Of a stretch of 64,000 nucleotides of DNA, positions 42,359 through 52,186 are shown one piece after another. Positions within the stretch are counted from its first letter, which is position 1. Each line of letters starts with the position of its first letter. The stretch is from assembly GCA_002105175.1 (NCBI GenBank), contig MCGE01000036.1:248001-312000 (forward strand), read 5' to 3'. The translations under genes and the position numbers were made by a program. The notes beneath the pieces are model-generated. The model saw only the letters and a program-made list of their open reading frames with translations. It was not told where the DNA came from and did no database searches. Source of the DNA: Absidia repens (Eukaryota > Mucoromycota > Mucoromycetes > Mucorales > Cunninghamellaceae).

Positions 42359-43537
42359 TTATCTGTTGAAGAGCCGCTTCCAAATAGATCTTTTTTTCTT
42401 GCTATTGTTGCTTGTGTCGCTCGTAGAGACATATCCACCTTGTCGTATCTTGTGAATAGCATCTTCATCCAAATATTCCACCGTCACGTCCGTCAACGTT
42501 TCATAATGACTTTCTTTGTCGGCTTCAGGAAACATGGCCGGGGTCATGTCACAATCCGAAAGGGTGACGGAGCGCAGCATAGGCCATTGTTGTACCAAAT
42601 GACGCACCGCACCCGCCGATATATTCCGGGCGAAATCCAATTTCAAATGCGTCAGATGGGGAGGAGGTGGCTGAAGAGTCGCAAGGGCATGCAAGAGTGT
42701 ATCATCGTATCGACCAAGTACCAATGACAGTTCCTTGAGACCAGGATGCGATTGAAGAAAAGGAACAAGACGACTACTACCATCCAGCGGTCTGTACTTA
42801 TAGATAATTAACTTGTCCAGATGTGGCCAACCCTTGCCTGACGCTGCGGCTGCGGCTGAAGAAAAGAGGAGGTCATCGATAAAGTCACTGTCGAGCGTCC
42901 TGCTACCCAGTGTCAGTTGTACCAAATCACCAAATCCATTCCCAGATGTCAAATCTTGCACCACTTTGTCACTCACCGGGTCACCGAGATCAGAGAGTTC
43001 AATCGTAAGGGCCGTCAAACGACATGTTTTTGATAATACGGAGAAGGTGTCAGGACCTAGATGCCGGCATTCGCCCAAGGTGAGTTCAGTGAGTTGAGGA
43101 CCGTAGTGACCCAATGCATCCACCGTGTGTTGCGTGATGTGCGTGTGATAAAGCTTAAGCGATGTGAGATGGGCACAATAACGTGGTAGATGTTGCAAAA
43201 AACTCGCGTCGGGGATGTCGGTCCAGCTGCTGATGCTTAGACAGTCCAAGTCAGGGGTCTGTTGCAGCACAAGTAAAACATCACTGTCTGTCCATGGATA
43301 CATGCTAAATGAAAGGGAACGTACGGCGTGTCGTCCACTAGCAGGATGGGACGCCATCTTGTAGGCGGCTAAGATGCGGTGGCTAGCGTCGTCATTACCA
43401 ATAGCCATTCGATACCATAAACGTGGATTGGCAGCCTCATGGAAGCCTTTGTTGATGAGAGTGCAGTGGAAAAGATCTCGTTCTAAAACAAGCTCCGCGA
43501 CAATCAATGATACGATTTCTTGGGGTAGTTGGTTCAT
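42359..43537 (-). CDS. F-box/LRR protein beta2
   Basis: 392 residues from the ATG at 43537. F-box 1-46 (LPQEIVSLIV, CTLINKGFHE, PRLWYRM), SGRHAVRSL...WTDSDVLL, LRRs (CAHLTSLKLY, GPQLTELTL), cap CDMTPAMFPE and LDEDAIHKIR. The end is a basic SKKKRSIWKRLFNR, caused by a seven-A run (42391-42397 as T on plus) where beta1 has six. If the run were six, this gene would share beta1's longer hydrophobic end. Paralogue of beta1. Poly(A) signal at 42235-42240. Confidence 0.9.
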   Translation of the reverse strand: MNQLPQEIVSLIVAELVLERDLFHCTLINKGFHEAANPRLWYRMAIGNDDASHRILAAYKMASHPASGRHAVRSLSFSMYPWTDSDVLLVLQQTPDLDCLSISSWTDIPDASFLQHLPRYCAHLTSLKLYHTHITQHTVDALGHYGPQLTELTLGECRHLGPDTFSVLSKTCRLTALTIELSDLGDPVSDKVVQDLTSGNGFGDLVQLTLGSRTLDSDFIDDLLFSSAAAAASGKGWPHLDKLIIYKYRPLDGSSRLVPFLQSHPGLKELSLVLGRYDDTLLHALATLQPPPPHLTHLKLDFARNISAGAVRHLVQQWPMLRSVTLSDCDMTPAMFPEADKESHYETLTDVTVEYLDEDAIHKIRQGGYVSTSDTSNNSKKKRSIWKRLFNR

Positions 43538-43559
43538 GTAGCAAAAAAAAAAAAAAACT

Positions 43560-43935
43560 CAATAGTGAGCGGCACATTGGAACCGTTTCAAATCCAGCCC
43601 ATGTGATTTTCTCTTTTCCCGTTTTTCCTATCGTTTCTTTTCTTTTTTCATTTCATCTTTTTTGACATTATGGTGGTTTTAGATCAATGTCAGGACTAGT
43701 TTAGAAGGGTTTCCAGATCATGGATCACAAGGTGCATGGGGAAACCCTTTCATTTTGGATCTAGGATCTAGTTTGCTTTTTGAAGTCTTCATTAGCTTAG
43801 TTTGGCCTTAGTTTGTATCTCCATCTGAATAAAATATGCGCCTTTTTACATGATTCAATGAAAAACGTCCCATCAGTCACCCTTATGTTTCATGCAATGA
43901 ATCTCTTTTTATATTCGTCCCTTTCATAAAAAACT
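43560..43935 (-). repeat. Dispersed repeat R copy (minus)
   Basis: Upstream of beta2, nearly identical to 34274-34640: TTTCAAATCCAGCCCATGTG, GGACTAGTTTAGAAGGGTTT, and CATCTGAATAAAATATGCGC. Confidence 0.78.
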
Positions 43936-44442
43936 TCAATAAAAGAGATCATTATCAAGTTTTTCTCATAGTTCATCTGCGTTGTACATCAAATTGCCTC
44001 TAATTTTACACCTGTCCCTTTAGGTTAGTAATAACCATTTTTTGGATCTCACTCTACTCTTCTTCATGTTCATTCCAATTGATCCTCCCATTCCATTCCG
44101 TTTGTTCTAATGAACCCCTTGTCCGTAGTTTTAGTATCTAACAATATGGTGCAATAAAATATATCTTCCTTTATGAACCCAATCTCTGACTTGTCAACTA
44201 GTAAATAATGCCGCTATTATAGCTGTTTTGTGAGTGTCCTACAAAAGCGTTTCAAAGTTTAATTGAGAGGAAGTGTAATTTTTTATGGACGATGGAAACT
44301 GAAAATTAAGACGACATTTACATATTTTTGGGACGCATGTTGTGGTATATTTCTTGCTCATCCCAATTGTATTAAACCACCATCTTAATTTATTTTCCCT
44401 TCGTCTCAATTTAAAGTTAACCAAACTGCAGATAGATCCCTA
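43936..44442. other. AT-rich spacer of unit copy 3
   Basis: Homologous to 34641-35181; nothing else seen. Confidence 0.6.
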
Positions 44443-45216
44443 GCATTTTAGATTTTCACTACATTATGACTACTTTTCGCTCCTAAAGACCCATGAGCTA
44501 ATTGGCAGTATCAGAGAACTGACTATAAATGATAGTCCTATTCATACTTAAACAATCACATTACATAAATGAATATATGTCGTTTTTGTGTTGTGTGTGT
44601 GTGAGTGGCTATAGAATATTTTTGCTCTGCTTTCTATTTTATCTATGAGAAATTACCGTAATTCTTCACCCGCTTGTGACTTATGACTGGTTGATTGTTC
44701 TTATCCACTTCATATGAAACGTAGACTTATTTACGCTTCTTGAATCCCTATCAAATTTACTTAGGCCGGCGTCGACAGCATCACTCCAACAGAACAGGAT
44801 AAATACAACATATATCCAACTCGCTACTTTTTTTTTTTTTTTCCATTTTATATATGTGGCTAGTGGAGGTCACCTATTAAGGTGAAATATGAAGAGGAGC
44901 TATCTAATTCTACCCCACAACCCACTATATTCATCTTATCCAATGGATCTGCGTTGTTCAAAAAAAAAAAAAAAAAATAGGTTGGTAATCTACTTTCTGT
45001 GGTATATGTCCATAGATGAGTATTTTTACTACCTTCAACCCTATGTATCCAGAGCAAAACCCTAGTGTGTCAATCCCCCCTCCCCCCCTTCCCAGTCTGC
45101 ACAGACTAACTTTAAATACCTAAAACAGAGTTTCTTTTTATTATTAAAGTTCACAAAACATAATATGGGTGCACATTCGCATGACCTATACTATATCAAG
45201 TCCGTCATACCCAACA

Positions 45217-45262
<46 letters not shown>

Positions 45263-46240
45263 AAAGCATTGGGCTTTGACATAAAGATTGATTTTGCGAT
45301 AGTTAACTCATATAAACTGAATCGTCTTGAGTCTCGTTTGGCTTTGGTTTGCCTGTTTGAATACAAACAAACGACTGGCCATTCTTGAGGATGTTCAGAG
45401 CGGATCCGACGGCATTTGTATTTAAATTCAACCGCTGATCAAGAACAGGGCCTTTACAACCTGCATTTTGGTAGATAAAACAGACCGCTGGGGCGCTAGC
45501 ACCAATAGTATCCGCTGGGTACTTAGAGAAGACCGTAGGAATACAGTCACCATAAGAATAATGCCCATATAAAGGCGTCTCCCCTGGTTTATATACCTGG
45601 TTTTTGAATTGATACAACACACCAACGTCTGCGGCATCGACACTGTTGCACAAGAAGAACAAGACCAACACCATGATCAAGAGTAATGGTTGCTGCGTCT
45701 GTAGCATTGAGAACGTGGCAGAGGATATCATTGCGTGTGACAAATAGGAAACAGAACGGACCTTTTTCTTCGTTGTGCTAGTGAAAAAAAAAAGAAGCAA
45801 TGCTTTTTATATTTTTCTGTCGCAAAAAAAAGGGGGGAGCAGGACGCGATCGGCGCCAAATGGTGCCGGAGTAAGATGAGGGAGTGATGATGGTAATGGT
45901 AAGGGCGTTTTTTTTTTTTTTTTTTTGGTACAATAAGATTTTCTGTAAATCCATATGCATGGCGTTTAAAAAAAAAAAAAAGGAAAACTAGGAATGGATT
46001 TGTGGGTTATAGATTAAAATCAGTTTATTGCATAAAAGCATGTGCTGCATTGTACGTACGAACACATCATTTTTTTATAGGAAGGCCATCTTTCCTCTAT
46101 CTTTTCACCTCCACTATCAAACCATTGCCATCATCATTTCTCAACCAAGCATAACCCCCCCAAAAAAAAAAGTGGAGACACACATATCATAAACAAAACA
46201 AAACTTGACGAATCAAGACAGGGTAAAAAAAGAAGGTATT
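44443..46240 (-). repeat. 5.8-kb unit, copy 4, partial
   Basis: Contains only the 3' spacer, B4 and its upstream flank. Similarity stops near AGAAGGTATTTTAG (about 46240), exactly within the former alpha poly(A) region, and unrelated DNA follows. Confidence 0.82.
45303..45731 (-). CDS. Small secreted four-Cys protein B4
   Basis: 142 residues from the ATG at 45731. Signal peptide (LLLIMVLVLFFLCNSVDA), then ADVGVLYQFKNQVYKPGE. The four cysteines are in the family positions; AVCFIYQNAGCKGP and DQRLNLN are conserved. The C-terminus is longer (ETQDDSVYMS) because the usual stop is passed. TATA at 45804-45811 (minus). The 3' UTR has the longest (TAA)n of the family (45218-45261). Confidence 0.85.
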   Translation of the reverse strand: MISSATFSMLQTQQPLLLIMVLVLFFLCNSVDAADVGVLYQFKNQVYKPGETPLYGHYSYGDCIPTVFSKYPADTIGASAPAVCFIYQNAGCKGPVLDQRLNLNTNAVGSALNILKNGQSFVCIQTGKPKPNETQDDSVYMS

Positions 46241-46554
46241 TTAGACACTCAAAAAAAAAAAAAAAAAAAAAAGACCAAAGATGGTGATCCTGAATTTCGT
46301 TCTATTTTCAATTATACAAAACAAAAGTCATTCTTGAAGAATAAAATGAAAGAATAGATAGTTTTATTTAAATCATGCATCATCTACAGTCAAAGGAGAT
46401 ATGGATCTATAGCTAATACTACAACTACTGTATATCCACTAGCGAAATCAACATGCAGACCTTCGATGCCCCACTCTTCCCGTAGCCATCCCCCCCCATA
46501 AGATCATCCATGACTCTACCGGCGCCCCCGCCCCCGCACAAAAAAAAAACAAAG
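45732..46554. other. Intergenic at the end of the repeated blocks
   Basis: B4 promoter, the end of the 5.8-kb unit at about 46240, a 22-nt A-run (about 46250-46271), and a minus-strand AATAAA (46363-46368) for the next F-box gene. Confidence 0.6.
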
Positions 46555-47760
46555 TCAAAAGTTCAGCCTAATTTTGGTGATTGCCTCTTCATCCAGGTGA
46601 TCCACATGATACACGTCGCCAATGTCAGGATACCCAAAAGTTGTGTTTGTCATGCACTTTGGACTTGCTTCTGGAAATTCAAATGCCTTGATACTACACA
46701 TCGCCAGTGACATGTACCTTAACCGTGGACACTGTTGGATCAGTCGACGGATCGCATGCACCGACACCGACCGGGTGCCATCCCAACGAAGCACAAGGAT
46801 GCCTAATTTTTGTTGTGATTCAAGAAGAAGAGCAGCCACCAGTGCATCCACCGTGCTATCGGAAAACACCCCAAAACACAACCCAAGTTCCTTAAGCCGA
46901 CCACTACCGTGGGTTTGGAGGAAAGGAATCAGCGCAGCAGGGTCCCCGGGAGTCATTGGTTTGCCTTGGTAATGGGAGATGGTCAATGATTCTAAATGAG
47001 GCAACAACAACTGTTGGTGGTGGTGGTGGTTGTTCGTGGTGGCCGGAGAGGAGGAGGATAATAAAAGCAAGAGCTGTTCAATAAACGCCGTGTGGGAGCC
47101 CGGGAGGGCCAAGTGCGTGACGCCATGGATTCCTTGCATCACATCCTTGATCCCCACATGGGTCATCATCCACGGACTCGGGGAGCGCAGGGTCACGTCT
47201 TGTAAAGGACAATGCACCAAGGCGGCAAACGTGTGGGATCCTAGCGCGTGGCAAGACGCGAGCGACAGTTGGCGAAGATGACGACACTGTTGACCGATCG
47301 CGTCCATGGCCAGCTGGGTCACAGGGACCCTGTCAAGAGAAAGCCCGGTGAGGTGAGGACAATGGCGGCCAAGATGCTGGATGCTCGTGTCCGTGATACC
47401 TGTCTTGCACCCAATCGCCAAGCATGTCAATCGAGGCACATGTTTGAGCAACACCAGTAATGTTGTATCTGTCCAAAAGGGCCCCGCGAGTTGAATGTGT
47501 TGTATAAAGTGGCCCACCATTGAAGAAGAAGAAGATCGCGTGGCCTCGATCAAGCCATCAAGAAACCGTTGAGCCATGATGGTTGTTGTTGATTCGTTGT
47601 TTCTGCTTTTGTAGGGGAGACGGATGGAGCGCCATAGTAAAGGTTGCGTGATTGTATAAAAGCGTTTGTTGATCAAGGTGCACGCGTAAAGATCACGGTC
47701 AGGGACATGATAAAGAATCGATGAGATGATGTCTGCTGAAAGTTGACCGAGATTGTTCAT
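46555..47760 (-). CDS. F-box/LRR protein
   Basis: Predicted SCF substrate receptor, 401 residues from the ATG at 47760; the codon that opens the frame further upstream is GTG. F-box 1-47 (LSADIISSIL, CTLINKRFYT, PLLWRSI), where the family's LPxE is LSAD. Second segment MVGHFIQHI...WTDTTLLVL. LRR starts CPHLTGLSLD and CRHLRQLSLA. A His/Asn-rich loop (TTNNHHHHQQLLL) lies near residue 235. The cap is canonical: CSIKAFEFPE, and LDEEAITKIR four codons before the end. Poly(A) signal at 46363-46368. Confidence 0.92.
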   Translation of the reverse strand: MNNLGQLSADIISSILYHVPDRDLYACTLINKRFYTITQPLLWRSIRLPYKSRNNESTTTIMAQRFLDGLIEATRSSSSSMVGHFIQHIQLAGPFWTDTTLLVLLKHVPRLTCLAIGCKTGITDTSIQHLGRHCPHLTGLSLDRVPVTQLAMDAIGQQCRHLRQLSLASCHALGSHTFAALVHCPLQDVTLRSPSPWMMTHVGIKDVMQGIHGVTHLALPGSHTAFIEQLLLLLSSSSPATTNNHHHHQQLLLPHLESLTISHYQGKPMTPGDPAALIPFLQTHGSGRLKELGLCFGVFSDSTVDALVAALLLESQQKLGILVLRWDGTRSVSVHAIRRLIQQCPRLRYMSLAMCSIKAFEFPEASPKCMTNTTFGYPDIGDVYHVDHLDEEAITKIRLNF

Positions 47761-48739
47761 GAAAAAACTCCCCACCCCTCATCGTTCTCAAAACGAAAGC
47801 TGACTACGGGTCCATGTTACACCAACTTCCGCAGTGTAGTTTTCCCTCATCAGGGAGATATGAGATCATACAATTTTCTTCAGCGCTTTCCCCGCTCCAC
47901 CCACCCTTGCCTTGGAAGAATAATGGGCTGTGGATGGAGGTAGAGGACCCATACACAACCTCTTCAATAGAAAAAAAAAAAAAAGACCGATTTCCTTATT
48001 CGGAAAATAGTCAGAAGTGCCCGATGATTAAAACCTATCATGAACGTTGAATACAAAGACGATGAATATTCTTTCGACAGTAAAACCAAAATAATTATAT
48101 CTACTATATTAATATTTGAGTTATTTTTTCTTGGGCTCAAGCATCCTGGAAAACAGAGTTTGACAGCAGGTTTTGGAAGGAAAGGATCCTCCGTTGACAT
48201 CGTCTACGCGTTCATGGTCTCTTGCATTGGAAAGAAGAAAAAAAGAGGAATCATGTGCAAAATGGTAAAAGGTATGAAGGATAGTAAGATTACTATGTAA
48301 GTGCATTAAGTCATTTCAAACTATTCTCGCAGTTGTAAAGAATTTGTGTCCGCATCATAGTGTGTGAACTAGAGATACATAGGGACCCATTGTTAATGGC
48401 AGCGTGCGTTACATAATTCATATGGGTCAGTGAATGAAAAGGCATATTTTCAATAAATACATAATGATAGATACTACAATGCAAGGCAAGTGGGACGTTT
48501 ATTGTAAAAAAGGATGAATGGAAAGGATCTACTGGAGGTAATATGACGGAGCTTAATATGATATTTGAAGAAATGATCTACATTAGTCGCAAGCGAAAGG
48601 GGGTTCGATTGTGAAGTAGCAGGAATAAATATACTATACAAGGCATAAGAAAAAACAAAAATGAACCTCAGTTTTATTGAAGCACGACATTGGTCAACAC
48701 TCATCAAAAAGGGTGGGGGTAACAATAATAATAATAATA
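47761..48739. other. Intergenic, no recognised gene
   Basis: Holds the F-box promoter and AT-rich DNA. An ATG-initiated frame of 86 codons (48040-48300, plus) has a hydrophobic segment (IIISTILIFELFFLGL) but no similarity I recognise and homopolymer-encoded lysines, so it is not called. Minus-strand AATAAA-like signals occur near 48452 and 48673. Confidence 0.5.
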
Positions 48740-49130
48740 ATAAAAAACGGGATCCACTGCACAAAACATGTGAGAGAACTAATGGGCACTTTTTCATTCA
48801 AGTATGTAAAGATAGACATATTTTATTTAGGTGTAGATATAAACTATGAGTAAATCAGCGCAAAACTAAACTAATGAAGTTACCTAAAGGTGGTCTTCAG
48901 ATCCTAAATCCAAAATGAAAGAGTTTCCCCATGCATCTTATCATCTCTGATCTGAAACCCTTCTAAACTAGTCCTGTTGCTAACCCAAGTCTACCATAAC
49001 CGTGAAAAGGTTTCAATGGTGAAGAAAAAAAAAAAAAAAAAAGAAAAAAAAGGGAGAGGGAGAGCCAGCGAAAAAACAAAATGGGTGAAAATAGACTTCA
49101 CGTGGGCGGGACTTCAAATGGGTTTTTTTT
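48740..49130 (+). repeat. Dispersed repeat R copy
   Basis: ATATTTTATTTAGGTGTAGA near 48816, TTTCCCCATGCATCTTATCA near 48924, and CACGTGGGCGGGACTTCAAA near 49099. The right-hand 5' element is the best preserved in the window, with a full CACGTG. Confidence 0.72.
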
Positions 49131-49485
49131 TTGTGACCTAACAAGTTCATCGATGACAAAAGTGAGACAAAAGAAGCAACAGATTGTTTATTGAATAAGT
49201 TCCATAGGAGGAAAAAATAAATAAATAAAAATATCAAGACTAAAGGTCCAATAAATATATTAAAATATCTTATATCATCTATTCAAAAAAAAAAAAAAAG
49301 GCACCAATATTGTTCTTTAATAATATGCTAATTTTCTAATCGATTCATCCGCAACTTTCAGAGACCCACCCACCCACCCACACACACACACATACACATA
49401 CATAGACATACACCAGAAGTACCCGTAAACAACCTAAGGATATATACCCATACGCCAGTCACTTGCCAGATATTGTTTTTGTCCA

Positions 49486-50682
49486 TCACCACGAATCTCG
49501 TCTGGGGGAGCCTGACGCCAGTCGAATCTTATCAATGGCCACATGATCCAAATGCGCTGCAAACGTATCCATTCCACCACTATCACCATGAGTCGTTGTC
49601 GTATCGGTTGTTGTTGTTGTTGCTGCTTCTGGAAATGCATTGGCCTTGATCCCACACCCCGCCATGGCAAGCGACCGGAGCCTTGGACAATGCTTGACGA
49701 AATGACGTACACCATGTTCCGAGATCATACCGTGATTGTCAGACACATTGACGCGTGTCATCCCGGCCGGCGGATCCAAAGCCGCAATGGCATCCAACGT
49801 TGTATCCGAAAAATCACCCTTTTCCAATTGCAGGACCTGGAGTGCCGGATGGCATTGAAGAAACGATATCAAAGCACTACCACCTCCTTTGGCGGGACGG
49901 TGATGATGTTTTAAAGATGAGAATGGGGATGAGGCTTTGTATCCTTGGATGGTCAATGCTACCAAATGAGGCCAAGCCAACGTGAAGGATAAAAGGCGAT
50001 CAATAAAGTATTGCGGCGAGGCGGTGAGTGTCAAATGGGTCAGTTGTGGGGTGCCCTGGGTGAGATGGGTCAGTGCTTGTTTGGTTCGCAGACCGGAAAA
50101 AGGAACCCCCAATGCCAATGTTTCCAAATGCAGGCCACCTTCTGTTGCTGCTGTTGTTGTTGTTGTAAATGTAAATGTTTCGGCACCAAGACATGGACAA
50201 TCGATCAATAAGAGTTGACGCAGGCTCCGACAATGGTGACCAAAGGCATGCAGGGTATGGTGGGTAACATGAGGACATTTTTTCAGATCAAGACGTTGCA
50301 AGGAAGGACAATAACGCGCGCCATGTTGCATACTGGCATCGGTGATGTGCGTCGTGTTGTACAGTGCCAGCGATGCCAACGTGTAACCAATGTGTTCTAG
50401 TAACGTCATCAGCTGCGTATCGGACCAGATCCAGTCAACAAGTTCAAGATGGCGTACCTCCCCATGGCGACATGGTGATGTTGTTGTTGTTGTTGTTATG
50501 GTATTCATAAATTGCTGGACTGCCGTGTCGTTGCGGATGCGCGGTGACCGCCATAATAAAGGATTCGTTTCTGCATAGAATTGATGACTAACCAATGTGC
50601 AAGTATAAAGATCTTGTTGTTCAGAGACATGCTGGAGAATTAATGATATGATTTCGGAAGGGAGTTGTCCAAGATGGTTCAT
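49486..50682 (-). CDS. F-box/LRR protein
   Basis: Predicted SCF substrate receptor, 398 residues from the ATG at 50682. F-box 1-48 (LPSEIISLIL, CTLVSHQFYA, PLLWRSP). Second segment CRHGEVRHLELVDWIWSDTQLM, where WTD is WSD. LRR starts CPSLQRLDLK and CRSLRQLLLI. Thr-rich runs (ITTTTTTS near residue 65, FTFTTTTTAA near 180, ATTTTTDTTTTHG near 360) are encoded by ACA/ACC repeats. Cap: CGIKANAFPE and LDHVAIDKIR, then a short polar end SGSPRRDSW. Poly(A) signal at 49187-49192. Confidence 0.92.
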   Translation of the reverse strand: MNHLGQLPSEIISLILQHVSEQQDLYTCTLVSHQFYAETNPLLWRSPRIRNDTAVQQFMNTITTTTTTSPCRHGEVRHLELVDWIWSDTQLMTLLEHIGYTLASLALYNTTHITDASMQHGARYCPSLQRLDLKKCPHVTHHTLHAFGHHCRSLRQLLLIDCPCLGAETFTFTTTTTAATEGGLHLETLALGVPFSGLRTKQALTHLTQGTPQLTHLTLTASPQYFIDRLLSFTLAWPHLVALTIQGYKASSPFSSLKHHHRPAKGGGSALISFLQCHPALQVLQLEKGDFSDTTLDAIAALDPPAGMTRVNVSDNHGMISEHGVRHFVKHCPRLRSLAMAGCGIKANAFPEAATTTTTDTTTTHGDSGGMDTFAAHLDHVAIDKIRLASGSPRRDSW

Positions 50683-51343
50683 AAATACACTTTTTGTTCT
50701 TGTGAGAGAACAAAAAGGGGTCAAGTTTCAAAAAAAAAAAGATCATTTTTTTAATCCCGATGGCCGAAAAAGCAGGATGGACCCCCAGTACACGTAAACG
50801 AAAATAATAATAACTTATGCAAAAACGATCTATTCCCTGAGTAAAATGCCATTGGCTAACTTTTTTTTTTATTTTTGGAATACATCAACATACCATTTGA
50901 TCATTCAAACATAAAAAAATATACAGAATATGAGGTTTTTTTTTTTTAATATTATATAAACGCAAGATAAACTACAAAAAGGGATGGGAGGTATAACTAT
51001 CACTAGAGCATCTATCCACAAAGACACACCAGCCAAGCCATGTTCAGGGCAGAAAGCTATCGATCACACTCTCACACACACACACCAGTAAAAAAAGGTT
51101 TCACCGATCTTCTCACACATACAGAAAGTCAGTTTAAAAGAATCATAAAGAGGACATATTTTTATTGAAGAAAGTAAGCAAGGGTAAACTACACTACAAA
51201 TAAAATGCGGATATATCATCTATGCTAAGTGTACAATAAGTAAATAAATCTAGACCAAATCTATTCCATATACTATGATATTCTCCACCTCCCCTCTCCC
51301 CTACAAGAAGTCGCTTTAACCCGTCCCTGGATCAGCATATTAT
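50683..51343. other. Intergenic
   Basis: Promoter of the F-box gene and the 3' flank of the F-box pseudogene (minus-strand AATAAA at 51161-51166). A/T runs only; no gene. Confidence 0.6.
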
Positions 51344-51993
51344 CTAATCAATCCAATCACCCGGAAGAGCGCCGGATTTCACACCAAAAATCCGAAGAGA
51401 GTTATCATCATCATTGTCACCAAAATCAGGACTGACGGGACACATGAATGGTTCTTCCGAGCCAAGGGAAAACGGGCGATGCAGCAGGAAAATAGAGAAG
51501 CGGCCAAGTTCAATGCAAGGCTTTTCCAAAGGCAAAATCGATGGTCATTGTTGTATCCATGGGTCGATAGATCGTTTTGTTGTAATGTGGTGACCAAGAG
51601 ATAAAATGAATCGAGTGAAGATGTAGGCGTCTGGCGACGCATATATAACATGTGCTGGAAGATCGTGCTTGGGTCATGAAAAGAAATCCTCTTTCAACAG
51701 CAGTCGTAGTCGAAGGAAAATAATCACTTGAAGAGAGATGATGTGTGTGACCCATGGGATCCAAAGCGTTAGCGTTCGCGCGTATCCTTTCAGGGTCCAA
51801 AGAGCGACCATCCCGATCCATGTTGCATCTGTCCTTTGATAATTCGGTGTACGCCATAGTACCAGATTCACCCAGGCATGGCAAATGGTGTGTTGATGAG
51901 TGTCCATGTATAAAGAAACGCCATGTTGATCAACAACGTATTGGACAATGGGCGATATAATTTCAACATGAAAAAAGAAGTGAGAATGTTCAT
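51344..51993 (-). pseudogene. Decayed F-box/LRR pseudogene
   Basis: The ATG at 51993 is in the family position, but a frameshift follows it; the F-box continues in another frame as HVEIISPIVQYV and VNLVLWRTPN. The region after about 100 codons collapses into short frames with no recognisable LRR, so most of the gene is deleted. A minus-strand poly(A) signal at 51161-51166 keeps the usual spacing. Sits between a functional F-box gene and the HET gene. Confidence 0.75.
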
Positions 51994-52081
51994 TAAAAAA
52001 AAAGGAAGGAGGAGAGACCGTCACAGATAGCAACATCATATTCATAAAAAGTAGATCCAAATACAGTGCTTCCGGCAAAGG

Positions 52082-52082
<1 letters not shown>

Positions 52083-52112
<30 letters not shown>
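52083..52112. repeat. (CA)n microsatellite
   Basis: About 15 dinucleotides between the pseudogene and the HET gene, followed by a 34-nt A-run (52128-52161). Confidence 0.95.
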
Positions 52113-52116
<4 letters not shown>

Positions 52117-52126
52117 ACCCCCCGGC

Positions 52127-52165
<39 letters not shown>

Positions 52166-52186
52166 ATTTATTGAGGTTGTTATAAA

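Larger units (their letters stand above)
38669..44442 (-). repeat. 5.8-kb unit, copy 3 (B3-alpha3-beta2)
   Basis: Complete unit in the same order and orientation as copy 1. It includes a ~54-nt T-run (about 39050-39103) in the 3' spacer. Confidence 0.85.

Noticed and set aside
48040..48300. 86-codon ATG ORF with a hydrophobic segment
   Set aside because: No similarity, lysine-rich homopolymer end and AT-rich context; not enough support for a gene call.
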